From: Actinomycetes bacterium
Lineage (GTDB): Bacteria; Actinomycetota; Actinomycetes; Propionibacteriales; Propionibacteriaceae
Assembly (NCBI GenBank): GCA_023443125.1
Contig: JAEZVO010000070.1
Location: forward strand, 1-55,873
Reading direction: 5' to 3'
Length of the DNA: 55,873 bases
A program made the position numbers and the translations under genes. Shown here one piece after another: positions 33,416 to 42,030 of this stretch; position 1 is the first letter of the stretch; each line of letters begins with the position of its first letter. A model generated the notes under the pieces. That model saw only the letters and a program-made list of their open reading frames with translations. It did no database searches and had not been told where the DNA came from.

Positions 33416-34777
33416 TCACGCGGCCGTTGTGCTGGACGAGCTGAGAGCGTCCTCGTCCAGGGGACGGGGCTCAATGATGGTGAACATCAATGCAAACCCA
33501 ATGATGAGCACGACGATGAAGTAGCTGAAGGCGACGGTGTAGTTCCCAGTCGCATCCAACAGGGCGCCCACGATAATCGGAGCAAAGAAACCACCGAGGT
33601 TGCCGCCAGAGTTGATGATCGAAATGGTGAATGGGTAGGTGGCTGTTGTGGAGATGTTCATACCGTAAGAGGTGAACGTCGACCATCCGATGTTCAGGAA
33701 GAAACTGGTGCGGAACAGCGCGATAGCGAGCAGCGTAGTGCTTTGTGGAGTGACGAGCACGATGCCCATCATGATTGCCGTCATCAGTGCAGTGATCATC
33801 ATCGTTGGCTTGCGACGTGAACGGAAGAAACGGTCAGATACCCAGCCTCCGAGGATGGCACCGATGAGGCCTCCGATAAACGGTGTTGAAGACATGAGGC
33901 CCATGTCCAGCACCTCGTAGCCACGAGCATCTTTGAGATAGCTCGGGATCCAGGTGATCATACCGTAGAGCACGTTGTTCATAAAGAAATAGCCGATAGT
34001 CACACCCCAAACGTTCCAGGAACGGAGCACTTTTTTGTCGGTGTCTAGGAGGCCGACGCGACGTACCCGGATTACGCAGTCAAGCCAGCCCATATCACCG
34101 AATTCAGTCTTGGCTTGGCCAGCCCCGTCCTTTGAGCTGCGGATGTAGGCGACTTCGGCCTCATTGGCGTGGGGGCTTTCTTCCGGCTTGCTATGCACGA
34201 AGAAGAAGAACACCAGTGCGATGATGATGCCAGGGATGGCAAACCAGTGGAAAACCCACTGCCAGCCCTGTGCCTCAGCAATGAGCACCGCGATGGTGGG
34301 CACAATGATGGGAGCGAGCTGCGTTGATGCGATGTAGAAACCGGTTGCGATGCCCTTCTCATGCGCCGGAAACCAGGCATTGATCGTCGATGTCATGCCC
34401 ACCGGAGTGGGGCCTTCGGCAAGGCCGAGTAGCAGGCGCAGGATGATGAGCATCACCGCGGTGGTAGTGAAGCCCATGACGAATGTGACGAGGGAAAACA
34501 GGAGTACGGCAACCGACACGATGTGGCGAGTTCCAAAGCGTTCCATTGCGAGGCCGGCCGGGATCTGCGAGATCGCGTAGCCGAGGAAGAAGAAGCTGGA
34601 GATCGCACCCTGCGCGGTGTGTGAGATCTGGAATTCGTCGCTGAGATACGGCAGCACGGCACCCACATTGGACCGGTCTGCCATGCAAATCACGTAGCCG
34701 ATGAAGATGATGGCAAGAACCACCCAGCGGTACTTGGTGGGGGTGGCTGTCACGGTAGAACCTGTCGACTTTGACAT
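33416..34777 (-). CDS. MFS transporter, anion:cation symporter (ACS) type
   Basis: A 453-residue twelve-segment transporter of the ACS family (glucarate, tartrate, hexuronate importers). The N-terminal VICMADRSNVGAVLPYLSDE and QIPAGLAMERFGTRH match that family. It is the first gene of the leftward operon and is expected to import the four-carbon acid sugar that the kinase and PdxA2 then use. Fourteen nucleotides separate it from the kinase gene. Confidence 0.88.
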   Translation of the reverse strand: MSKSTGSTVTATPTKYRWVVLAIIFIGYVICMADRSNVGAVLPYLSDEFQISHTAQGAISSFFFLGYAISQIPAGLAMERFGTRHIVSVAVLLFSLVTFVMGFTTTAVMLIILRLLLGLAEGPTPVGMTSTINAWFPAHEKGIATGFYIASTQLAPIIVPTIAVLIAEAQGWQWVFHWFAIPGIIIALVFFFFVHSKPEESPHANEAEVAYIRSSKDGAGQAKTEFGDMGWLDCVIRVRRVGLLDTDKKVLRSWNVWGVTIGYFFMNNVLYGMITWIPSYLKDARGYEVLDMGLMSSTPFIGGLIGAILGGWVSDRFFRSRRKPTMMITALMTAIMMGIVLVTPQSTTLLAIALFRTSFFLNIGWSTFTSYGMNISTTATYPFTISIINSGGNLGGFFAPIIVGALLDATGNYTVAFSYFIVVLIIGFALMFTIIEPRPLDEDALSSSSTTAA

Positions 34778-34897
34778 GTGCGGACTTTCTGACGATGAAC
34801 TGAATTGTGAGTAATCCTCCCACTTTTTTGAGGGTAAACGGAAGAGCTGGGGTGAAATATGGGAAAATGTGTCAACCGAGTGATTGGGAGTAGTCCG

Positions 34898-35875
34898 ATG
34901 TCTGAACGTAAGAGCGCGAGTAGGAACGGCCGTGGGTCTGGCGCTGAGCGGGAACGTCTCGCTGATGTGGCGGAGTTGTATTGGGTGCAGGGGCTCAAAG
35001 TGGAGATGGTTGGTCGCAAACTAGGAATGTCGAGATCGACGGTCTCCCGGCTTCTTTCTCGTGCACGTGAAGAGCATGTCATTGAGTTCGTCGTTCATCG
35101 GCAAGCGGACTCGCTTGCTAGCTTGCGCACCGCGCTACAAGGACGATACGGAATCACGGTGTCGGTGCCATTTGTTGACGATGCAGAGCCGGACAGAGTT
35201 CGCCACCTCATTGTTGGTCATGCGGCTGCTGCGGTCCTTGGCACGCTGATGGCTCCGGACACTGTGCTCGATGTGGCGTGGGGAGCCACCGTCGAAGCCA
35301 TGTCATCGCAGCTACGACAGCAGTCCTTGCAGTCGGTTGATGTTGTGCAATTCCATGGATCAAGCAACATCGTGAACCTGGGTGATGAGTATGCGGGCAC
35401 TATTCTCGGTCGATTCGGTAGTGCTTTCGGTGCGCGTGTGCATTTGCTTCCGATGCCAGCAGTGTTTGACTCGCCCGAAACCCGCGAGGTGATGTGGCAG
35501 GAAACGAGCGTCAGGCAGGTGCTGGATCTTCGTGCGTCTGCAGACATGCTCGTCACTTCCGTAGGCACTGCTGATGGCAGCCACCTGTACGATTCTGGAT
35601 ACATCTCGGAGCAAGATATGCAAGACCTTGCCGATGCTCACGTTGTGGGGAACGTAGGCTCTATGTTTTTTAGGGCGGATGGCAGCTCCGATGGTATTGC
35701 TCTGAATGAGCGTTGCACGGGGGTACCGCTCGCGGATCTTCGACGCATTCCGAGGCGCCTGTTTGTAGTCGCAGATAAGCGCAAGGCGGTTGCGCTTGAC
35801 GCGGCCCTCCGAGCTGGTTTGGCCACACACCTCGTTGTTGACCCAGGTACTGCTCAGGCACTCGTCGAGTTGTGA
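34898..35875 (+). CDS. SorC/DeoR-type sugar-binding transcriptional regulator
   Basis: A 325-residue SorC-family regulator with an N-terminal helix-turn-helix (LADVAELYWVQGLKVEMVG, RKLGMSRSTVSRLLSRARE) and the C-terminal sugar-phosphate-binding domain (VAWGATVEAMSSQL, VVADKRKAVALDAALRAGL). ATG 34898 follows GGGAG; an in-frame ATG at 34859 is less likely. It is divergent from the acid-sugar operon over a 120-bp spacer, so it probably senses a phosphorylated intermediate and controls that operon. Confidence 0.88.
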   Translation: MSERKSASRNGRGSGAERERLADVAELYWVQGLKVEMVGRKLGMSRSTVSRLLSRAREEHVIEFVVHRQADSLASLRTALQGRYGITVSVPFVDDAEPDRVRHLIVGHAAAAVLGTLMAPDTVLDVAWGATVEAMSSQLRQQSLQSVDVVQFHGSSNIVNLGDEYAGTILGRFGSAFGARVHLLPMPAVFDSPETREVMWQETSVRQVLDLRASADMLVTSVGTADGSHLYDSGYISEQDMQDLADAHVVGNVGSMFFRADGSSDGIALNERCTGVPLADLRRIPRRLFVVADKRKAVALDAALRAGLATHLVVDPGTAQALVEL

Positions 35876-35931
35876 CGGATCAGGCGAGGAGCGCACATGC
35901 CCGTGTCAGAGCAACCCCCTAAGATGGTGGC

Positions 35932-38900
35932 GTGAAGTTCCCCGGACTACTGCAAGCCCTCACGTCGGATCCGGCGCTTCGCAATACCCTCGACGACGTC
36001 CGCCGCCGAGGCGTCACGGCACTCGATCTCTCCGCCGTTCCCGCGTATTTCCCCATCCTCACCGCCGCCATCGCGGAACAGGGATCGACGGTGTTGGCCG
36101 TCACGTCCACCTACCGCGAGGCCGAGCAGCTCGTCGACGAGCTCTCCACCTGGCTGGGCAGCGACGAGGTGGTGTACTTCCCGGCCTGGGAAACGCTCCC
36201 GCACGAGCGGCTCTCGCCGCGCGCGGACACTGTCGGCAAACGTCTCGCCGCGCTGCGCCGCATCGCCTCTGAACGCCCGCCGCAGGTGGTCGTTGCGCCC
36301 GTGCGCTCCGTGCTGCAACCCCAAGTCAAAGGGCTATCGCAGATGCAGCCCGTCACGCTCACCGTCGGGAAAGAATACGAGCTCACCGACGTGCAGCAGG
36401 CCCTCGTCGATGCCGCCTACTCGCGCGTCGACATGGTGGAGCGTCGTGGCGAGTTCGCGGTGCGAGGCGGCATCATCGACGTGTTCCCGCCCACCGCTGA
36501 GCACCCCTTCCGCGTCGATTTCTTCGGCGACGAAGTGGACGAGATCCGCACGTTCCACGTCGCCGATCAGCGCTCCACCGGCGACACCGTCGACGAAGTC
36601 ACCGCCGCGCCCTGCCGCGAGCTGCTGCTCACCGACGACGTGCGTGCCCGCGCCAAAACCATCGCCGCCCAGCATCCCGAACTGGGCGACATGCTCGGCC
36701 GCATCGCCGAAGGGCAAGCCGTCGAGGGCATGGAGGCACTCATCCCGGTGCTGGTCGACGGGGTGGAGTTGCTCGTCGACGTGCTGCCGCAACGTTCGCT
36801 GGTGTTGGCCATCGCGCCCGAGCTCATCCGCACCCGCGCGAGTGAGCTCGTCGCCACCAGCCGTGAGTTCCTCGACGCCAGCTGGGCCGCGGCGGTCGGG
36901 GGAGGCACGTCGCCCATCGACCTCGAGGCATCCGCCTACTGGGAGCTGGCCGACGTGCGCGACCACACGCTCGCGCTCGGCCACAGGTGGTGGCAGCTGA
37001 GCCCGTTCCAGGCTGATGTCGACGACGAGTACTCCGCTGAAGGGGCGCACCACCGCAACTTCGACGTCGCTCCCACCGAGACATTCCGCGGCAACTCCGA
37101 CGCGGCAATCGACCACATCCGCGCCCGCGTCGCGGACGGCTGGCGCGTCGTGCTCATGGTGGAAGGCAAGGGTCTGGCCCAGCGCCTCGTCGAACTGTGC
37201 GCTGAGCAGGGCGTTCGCGCGTCGCTGGATACCCTCGACGGGGAACCCGCGGCGGGGAGCGTCTCCGTCGTGGTGGGACGGGCCATGGCGGGTTGGCGCG
37301 CGGAGGGGCCCCGGGTTGAGCTGATCACGGCCAGCGAGCTCACGGGCCAGCAGGTGCGCGACCAGCAAGAGCGACGCCTCCCGCGCCGCCGCAAGAACCG
37401 CATCGAGCCGCTCGAGCTGAAGAAGGGCGACCTCGTCGTCCACGAGCAGCACGGCGTGGGGCGCTTCGTCGAATCTGCGCAGCGCATTGTGCACGGCGCC
37501 GCGCGTGACTACCTCGTCATCGAGTACGCGCCGAGCAAGCGGGGGCAGCCGGGGGATCGGCTGTTCGTGCCGATGGATCAGCTCGATCAGCTCTCGCGTT
37601 ACGTCGGCGCGGAGACGCCGTCGCTGGACAAAATGGGCGGCGCCGACTGGACGAAACGCAAGGCTCGCGCCCGGAAGGCCGTGCGCGAGATCTCCGCGGA
37701 GCTCATCAAGCTGTACGCGGCGAGGCAGGCTACGAAGGGGCACGCCTTCGCGCCCGACAACGACTGGCAGCGCGAACTCGAAGACGCCTTCTCCTTCGTC
37801 GAAACTCCCGACCAGCTGTCGGCCATCGAAGAAGTGAAGCGCGACATGGAATCCGTCGTGCCGATGGACCGCCTGATCTGCGGCGACGTCGGCTACGGCA
37901 AGACGGAAATCGCGGTGCGGGCCGCGTTCAAGGCGGTGCAAGACGGCAAGCAGGTGGCGGTGCTCGTGCCGACGACGCTGCTTGTCGGGCAGCATTACGA
38001 GACGTTCGCATCGCGCTTCGCAGGGTTCCCCGTCCGGGTGGCGCAGCTGTCGCGATTCCAAACCGACGCGCAGGCCAAGCGCACCCTGGAAGACCTGGCG
38101 AAGGGCAAAGTCGACGTCATCATCGGCACCCATCGCCTGCTCAGCAAAGAGGTCGAATTCAAAGACTTGGGCCTCGTCATCATCGACGAGGAGCAGCGTT
38201 TCGGCGTCGAACACAAGGAGCGCCTGAAGTCGATGCGGCTGAACGTCGACGTGCTCACCATGTCGGCGACCCCCATCCCGCGCACGCTCGAAACCTCGAT
38301 CACCGGCATCCGAGAGATGTCCGTCATCGCCACCCCGCCGGAGGAACGCCACCCGGTGCTCACGTTCGCGGGCCCCTATGACGACGCGCAGGTGCGGGCG
38401 GCGATCCGCCGCGAACTCGCCCGCGAGGGCCAAGTGTTCTACGTGCATAACCGCGTGAGTACCATCGAGAAAACCGCCGCCCACCTGCGCGAGATCGTCC
38501 CCGAGGCTCGCATCGTCACCGCCCACGGCCAGATGAATGAGAAGCGTCTCGAGCAGGTGATGCTCGACTTCATGGAGCGTCGCGCCGACGTGCTGCTCGC
38601 GACGACCATCGTCGAGGCCGGCCTGAACATCCAGACCGCCAACACGCTCATCATCGACCGCGCCGACAACCTCGGCCTCTCCCAGATGCACCAGCTGCGC
38701 GGGCGCGTCGGGCGCTCCAGGGAGCGCGGCTATGCGTACTTCCTGTACCCGACGGACCGCCCGCTCAGCGAGACCGCGCACGAGCGGCTCGCGACGATGG
38801 CGGCGAACACCGACCTCGGCGCCGGCATGTCTATTGCCATGCGCGACCTCGAACTGCGCGGCGCCGGCAACCTGCTGGGCGAAGACCAGTCGGGCCACAT

Positions 38901-39396
38901 CGAGGGCGTCGGCTTCGATCTCTACCTGCGCATGGTCGGCGAGGCCGTGCAGGCCTACCGCGGCGAGATGCCCGAGGCCGAACCACAGATGCGCATCGAC
39001 ATCCCCGTCGACGCGAACATCCCCGACGACTACATCAGCTCCGAACGCCTGCGCCTCGAAATGTACAAGCAGGTGGCAGAAATCCGCTCCGACGAGGACA
39101 TCGACGCCGCGCGCGCCGAGCTCACCGACCGCTACGGGCCACTGCCACCGCAGGTGGAGAACCTGCTGGGCGTCGCGCACCTGCGCAACCTCGCCCGCAA
39201 GGCGGGGGTCGAGGAGATCGCGCCGGCCGGGAAAGTGGTGCGCTTCGCCCCCGTCGAGCTGCTGGAATCGCGCAAGCTGCGTCTCGAACGGCTATATCCG
39301 GGCTCGAGGATCAAGCCTGGTTTCATCATGGTGCCGAAACCCGACGGCGACTACCTCCCCTGGGCGACGACGCTCGTCGAGCAAATCTTCGGCTGA
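35932..39396 (+). CDS. mfd: Transcription-repair coupling factor Mfd
   Basis: A 1154-residue ATP-driven translocase that removes RNA polymerase stalled at DNA damage and recruits UvrA. Seen in order: the UvrB-homology N-terminus, the RNA-polymerase-interacting domain (LKKGDLVVHEQHGVGRF, about 496-512), Walker A GDVGYGKTE (about 651), the DEEQ box at 752-755, motifs SATPIPRT and GRVGRSRERGYAY, and the C-terminal D7 regulatory domain. TAAGAT (35920-35925) ends 6 nt before the GTG start, suggesting leaderless initiation. Full length. Confidence 0.97.
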   Translation: MKFPGLLQALTSDPALRNTLDDVRRRGVTALDLSAVPAYFPILTAAIAEQGSTVLAVTSTYREAEQLVDELSTWLGSDEVVYFPAWETLPHERLSPRADTVGKRLAALRRIASERPPQVVVAPVRSVLQPQVKGLSQMQPVTLTVGKEYELTDVQQALVDAAYSRVDMVERRGEFAVRGGIIDVFPPTAEHPFRVDFFGDEVDEIRTFHVADQRSTGDTVDEVTAAPCRELLLTDDVRARAKTIAAQHPELGDMLGRIAEGQAVEGMEALIPVLVDGVELLVDVLPQRSLVLAIAPELIRTRASELVATSREFLDASWAAAVGGGTSPIDLEASAYWELADVRDHTLALGHRWWQLSPFQADVDDEYSAEGAHHRNFDVAPTETFRGNSDAAIDHIRARVADGWRVVLMVEGKGLAQRLVELCAEQGVRASLDTLDGEPAAGSVSVVVGRAMAGWRAEGPRVELITASELTGQQVRDQQERRLPRRRKNRIEPLELKKGDLVVHEQHGVGRFVESAQRIVHGAARDYLVIEYAPSKRGQPGDRLFVPMDQLDQLSRYVGAETPSLDKMGGADWTKRKARARKAVREISAELIKLYAARQATKGHAFAPDNDWQRELEDAFSFVETPDQLSAIEEVKRDMESVVPMDRLICGDVGYGKTEIAVRAAFKAVQDGKQVAVLVPTTLLVGQHYETFASRFAGFPVRVAQLSRFQTDAQAKRTLEDLAKGKVDVIIGTHRLLSKEVEFKDLGLVIIDEEQRFGVEHKERLKSMRLNVDVLTMSATPIPRTLETSITGIREMSVIATPPEERHPVLTFAGPYDDAQVRAAIRRELAREGQVFYVHNRVSTIEKTAAHLREIVPEARIVTAHGQMNEKRLEQVMLDFMERRADVLLATTIVEAGLNIQTANTLIIDRADNLGLSQMHQLRGRVGRSRERGYAYFLYPTDRPLSETAHERLATMAANTDLGAGMSIAMRDLELRGAGNLLGEDQSGHIEGVGFDLYLRMVGEAVQAYRGEMPEAEPQMRIDIPVDANIPDDYISSERLRLEMYKQVAEIRSDEDIDAARAELTDRYGPLPPQVENLLGVAHLRNLARKAGVEEIAPAGKVVRFAPVELLESRKLRLERLYPGSRIKPGFIMVPKPDGDYLPWATTLVEQIFG

Positions 39397-39449
39397 TCCC
39401 AGCGGTGGGCGTGAATGCCAGTTGCCCTGCGGCTGGTAGGGTACGGCAC

Positions 39450-39956
39450 GTGAAGAAGTCTGCTTGGAAACCGCTGATCGGTGTCGCTGCAGCGAGCCTG
39501 TTGCTCGCTGGGTGCGCGCACTCCCCGAACAACGCCGCCGTGGTAGGCAACGAAGTGGTGAAGGTAGATGCCGTCACCGACGTGATGGAACAGTGTGGCG
39601 ACTACGTTGCGCAGGCGCCGGAGAGCACCATTGCCGTGTACTCGGCCTTCGGCAAGCTACTGGACCACGATGCGTTCAAGAACTCGGCTCCTCCCCGCGG
39701 GCAGATTGAGCAGACCATCCAGCAGCAGCTCCCGCAGTACGCGTCGAACAAGGTCTGCCACGACTTCATCGTCGGCCAGATGTCGTTCGACGCCGCGCTC
39801 GGCCAACTGCAGCAGACGGTGTCGCCCGACGAATTCACCGCCACGCTGCAGACCCTCGTCGACGAGGTGGAGCTCAACCCGCGGTACGGCGATCTGAAGC
39901 TGCAAGACGGACAGATGACCATCGACAGCGGTTCGCTGTCTGTACCCGCCAAATAA
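39450..39956 (+). CDS. Small lipoprotein between mfd and mazG
   Basis: A 168-residue lipoprotein. A basic N-terminus (KKSAWK) leads into a hydrophobic stretch and the lipobox LLAGCAH. The body (VVKVDAVTDVMEQC, FDAALGQLQQTVSPDEF) recalls SurA N-terminal-type lipoproteins that occur in this slot in some Actinobacteria, but the match is weak. It lacks a rotamase domain. GTG 39450 lies 7 nt after a TAGGGT -10 (39437-39442), another leaderless arrangement. mazG follows after 4 nt. Confidence 0.75.
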   Translation: MKKSAWKPLIGVAAASLLLAGCAHSPNNAAVVGNEVVKVDAVTDVMEQCGDYVAQAPESTIAVYSAFGKLLDHDAFKNSAPPRGQIEQTIQQQLPQYASNKVCHDFIVGQMSFDAALGQLQQTVSPDEFTATLQTLVDEVELNPRYGDLKLQDGQMTIDSGSLSVPAK

Positions 39957-39960
39957 AGTA

Positions 39961-40614
39961 GTGCCTGACGATCAGCTGCAGCGGCTGCGCCAGATCATGG
40001 AGCAGCTTCGCACGGGCTGCCCCTGGGACGCGGAGCAGACCCATGAGTCGCTGCTGAACCACCTCATCGAGGAAGCCTGCGAGGTGGTGGACGCCGTCGA
40101 GGACGGCACCGACGACGACCTGCGCGAGGAGCTCGGCGACGTGCTCCTGCAAGTGTTTTTCCACTCCCGCATCGCTGAAGAGGAGGGACGCTTCTCCATC
40201 GACGACGTGGCTCGCGGCATCGCTGACAAGCTCGTTCGCAGGCATCCGCACGTCTTTTCTGATACCCCAGTGCCCGACGACATGTGGGCCAACTGGGAGC
40301 AACGCAAGGCCCAGGAGAAGGGGCGCAAGTCCGCGCTCGACGGCATCGCCCACTCGATGAGTGCGATCGCCCGCGCCCACAAGGTGATTTCCCGCTCGCG
40401 CTCGCATGGCGTCGAGATTGCACTCCCGGATGCTCCGATCACCGAAGATGAGGTGGGGGAGCAGATCGTGGCGCTCGTGGCGAGGGCGCAGGCAGGCGGC
40501 ATCGACGCCGACGCGGCCACGCGCAAGGCGCTGCGACGTCTCGAAGCAGACGTGCACCAGGCTGAAACTGCAAAACTCGCCAACAGTGCCGTCGAACCCG
40601 GCGAAAACGCGTAG
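39961..40614 (+). CDS. mazG: Nucleoside triphosphate pyrophosphohydrolase MazG, C-terminus formed by a repeat
   Basis: A 217-residue MazG house-cleaning enzyme that hydrolyses (d)NTPs to monophosphates. The MazG signature (GCPWDAEQTHESLLNHLIEE, then ACEVVDAVE, ELGDVLLQVFFHSRIAEEEG) is intact. The last 17 residues (from ETAKLANS) are encoded by the left arm and loop of a palindromic element at 40564-40647. The native stop has therefore apparently been replaced. The catalytic domain is unaffected. GTG start, 4 nt after the preceding lipoprotein gene. Confidence 0.93.
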   Translation: MPDDQLQRLRQIMEQLRTGCPWDAEQTHESLLNHLIEEACEVVDAVEDGTDDDLREELGDVLLQVFFHSRIAEEEGRFSIDDVARGIADKLVRRHPHVFSDTPVPDDMWANWEQRKAQEKGRKSALDGIAHSMSAIARAHKVISRSRSHGVEIALPDAPITEDEVGEQIVALVARAQAGGIDADAATRKALRRLEADVHQAETAKLANSAVEPGENA

Positions 40615-40647
40615 GTTGCTCCAACTGTTGGCGAGTTTTGCAGTTTC
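40564..40647. repeat. Palindromic element, family B copy 2, overlapping mazG
   Basis: Perfect 23-nt arms (40564-40586, 40625-40647), identical to family B copy 1 apart from one base. They enclose a 38-nt loop that is related to copy 1 in inverted orientation (ACCC-GG-CGAAAACG). The left arm and part of the loop are translated as the end of MazG (stop 40612-40614). The right arm lies 75 nt upstream of eno. Confidence 0.92.
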
Positions 40648-40722
40648 GCTGGCCGGCTCTGGTGCCCCAGAAGAAGGGCACTAGACTGGCAGTGTTCAAC
40701 GCCAACATCCGAAGGGACTTTC

Positions 40723-42000
40723 ATGGCTTACATCGAGTTCATCCAGGCTCGCGAAATTCTCGACTCTCGCGGCAACCCCACCATCGAGGTGGAGGTTGAG
40801 CTTGACTCCGGCGCACTCGGCCGCGCGGCAGTGCCGTCGGGCGCATCCACTGGCGCCTTTGAGGCCGTCGAGCTTCGCGACGGCGACAAGGGCCGTTACC
40901 TTGGCAAGGGTGTGCAGACCGCCGTTTCCAACGTCGGCGTGATCGCCGAAGAAATCGAAGACTTCGACGCCAACGATCAGCGCGCCATCGACAACGCAAT
41001 GCTTGAGCTCGACGGCACCGACAACAAGGGCAAGCTCGGCGCCAACGCCATCCTCGGCGTGTCGCTCGCCGTTGCTAAGGCTGCTGCCGACGAGGCCGGA
41101 CTGCCGCTGTACAAGTACATCGGTGGCCCCACCGCGAACGTGCTTCCCGTGCCGATGATGAACATCCTCAACGGTGGTTCGCACGCCGACTCCAACGTCG
41201 ACATCCAGGAGTTCATGATCGCCCCCATCGGCGCCAACTCCTTCGCCGAGGCGCTCCGCATGGGCGCCGAGGTGTACCACGCACTGAAGAAGGTGCTGAA
41301 GGACCGCGGCCTGTCCACTGGCCTCGGCGATGAGGGTGGCTTCGCCCCGAACCTGGAGTCCAACCGCGCCGCACTCGACCTCATCGTCGATGCGATCAAG
41401 GCCGCTGGCTTCAAGCCCGGTGAAGACATCGCCCTCGCTCTCGACGTGGCTGCCTCCGAGTTCTACGAGGACGGCTCCTACAACTTCGAGGGCGCCAAGA
41501 AGACGCCTGAGGAAATGTCGGCCTACTACGCGGAGCTCGTTGACGCCTACCCGCTGGTGTCCATCGAAGACCCGCTGAATGAGGAAGACTGGGACGGCTG
41601 GAAGACCCTCACCGAGCAGATCGGCGAGAAGGTGCAGCTCGTGGGCGACGACCTGTTCGTCACCAACGTCACTCGCCTGCAGAAGGGCATCGACACCGAC
41701 ACCGCCAATGCGCTGCTCGTGAAGGTGAACCAGATCGGCTCGCTCACTGAGACCATCGACGCCGTCACCCTCGCGCACCGCAACGGCTACTCGACGATGA
41801 TGTCCCACCGCTCCGGTGAGACGGAAGACACCACCATCGCCGACCTCGCCGTCGCGCTGGGTTGTGGCCAGATCAAGTCCGGCGCACCGGCTCGCACCGA
41901 CCGCGTCGCGAAGTACAACCAGCTGCTGCGTATCGAGGAAGACCTCGACGAGGCAGCGCACTACGCAGGCCGCGCGGCATTCCCGCGTTTCCAGGCCTGA
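40723..42000 (+). CDS. eno: Enolase
   Basis: A 425-residue glycolytic enolase that interconverts 2-phosphoglycerate and phosphoenolpyruvate. IQAREILDSRGNPTIEVE, GASTGAFEAVELRD, GDEGGFAPN, SIEDPLNEEDWDGW and SHRSGETEDTTIADL are intact, with the catalytic Lys334 in LVKVNQIGS. A GAAGGGACTTTC site precedes the ATG, and a TAGACT -10 lies at 40682-40687. A GTGCCC-N8-GGGCAC inverted repeat (40662-40681) sits at the expected -35 position. Confidence 0.97.
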   Translation: MAYIEFIQAREILDSRGNPTIEVEVELDSGALGRAAVPSGASTGAFEAVELRDGDKGRYLGKGVQTAVSNVGVIAEEIEDFDANDQRAIDNAMLELDGTDNKGKLGANAILGVSLAVAKAAADEAGLPLYKYIGGPTANVLPVPMMNILNGGSHADSNVDIQEFMIAPIGANSFAEALRMGAEVYHALKKVLKDRGLSTGLGDEGGFAPNLESNRAALDLIVDAIKAAGFKPGEDIALALDVAASEFYEDGSYNFEGAKKTPEEMSAYYAELVDAYPLVSIEDPLNEEDWDGWKTLTEQIGEKVQLVGDDLFVTNVTRLQKGIDTDTANALLVKVNQIGSLTETIDAVTLAHRNGYSTMMSHRSGETEDTTIADLAVALGCGQIKSGAPARTDRVAKYNQLLRIEEDLDEAAHYAGRAAFPRFQA

Positions 42001-42030
42001 TCTGTTTCGCTGCACGCATAGTATTGGCGC

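Noticed and set aside
36334..39180. A 948-codon open frame on the minus strand opposite mfd
   Set aside because: It is a shadow of GC-rich codon usage. The plus strand encodes an unmistakable full-length Mfd, and the antisense translation has no recognisable domain.
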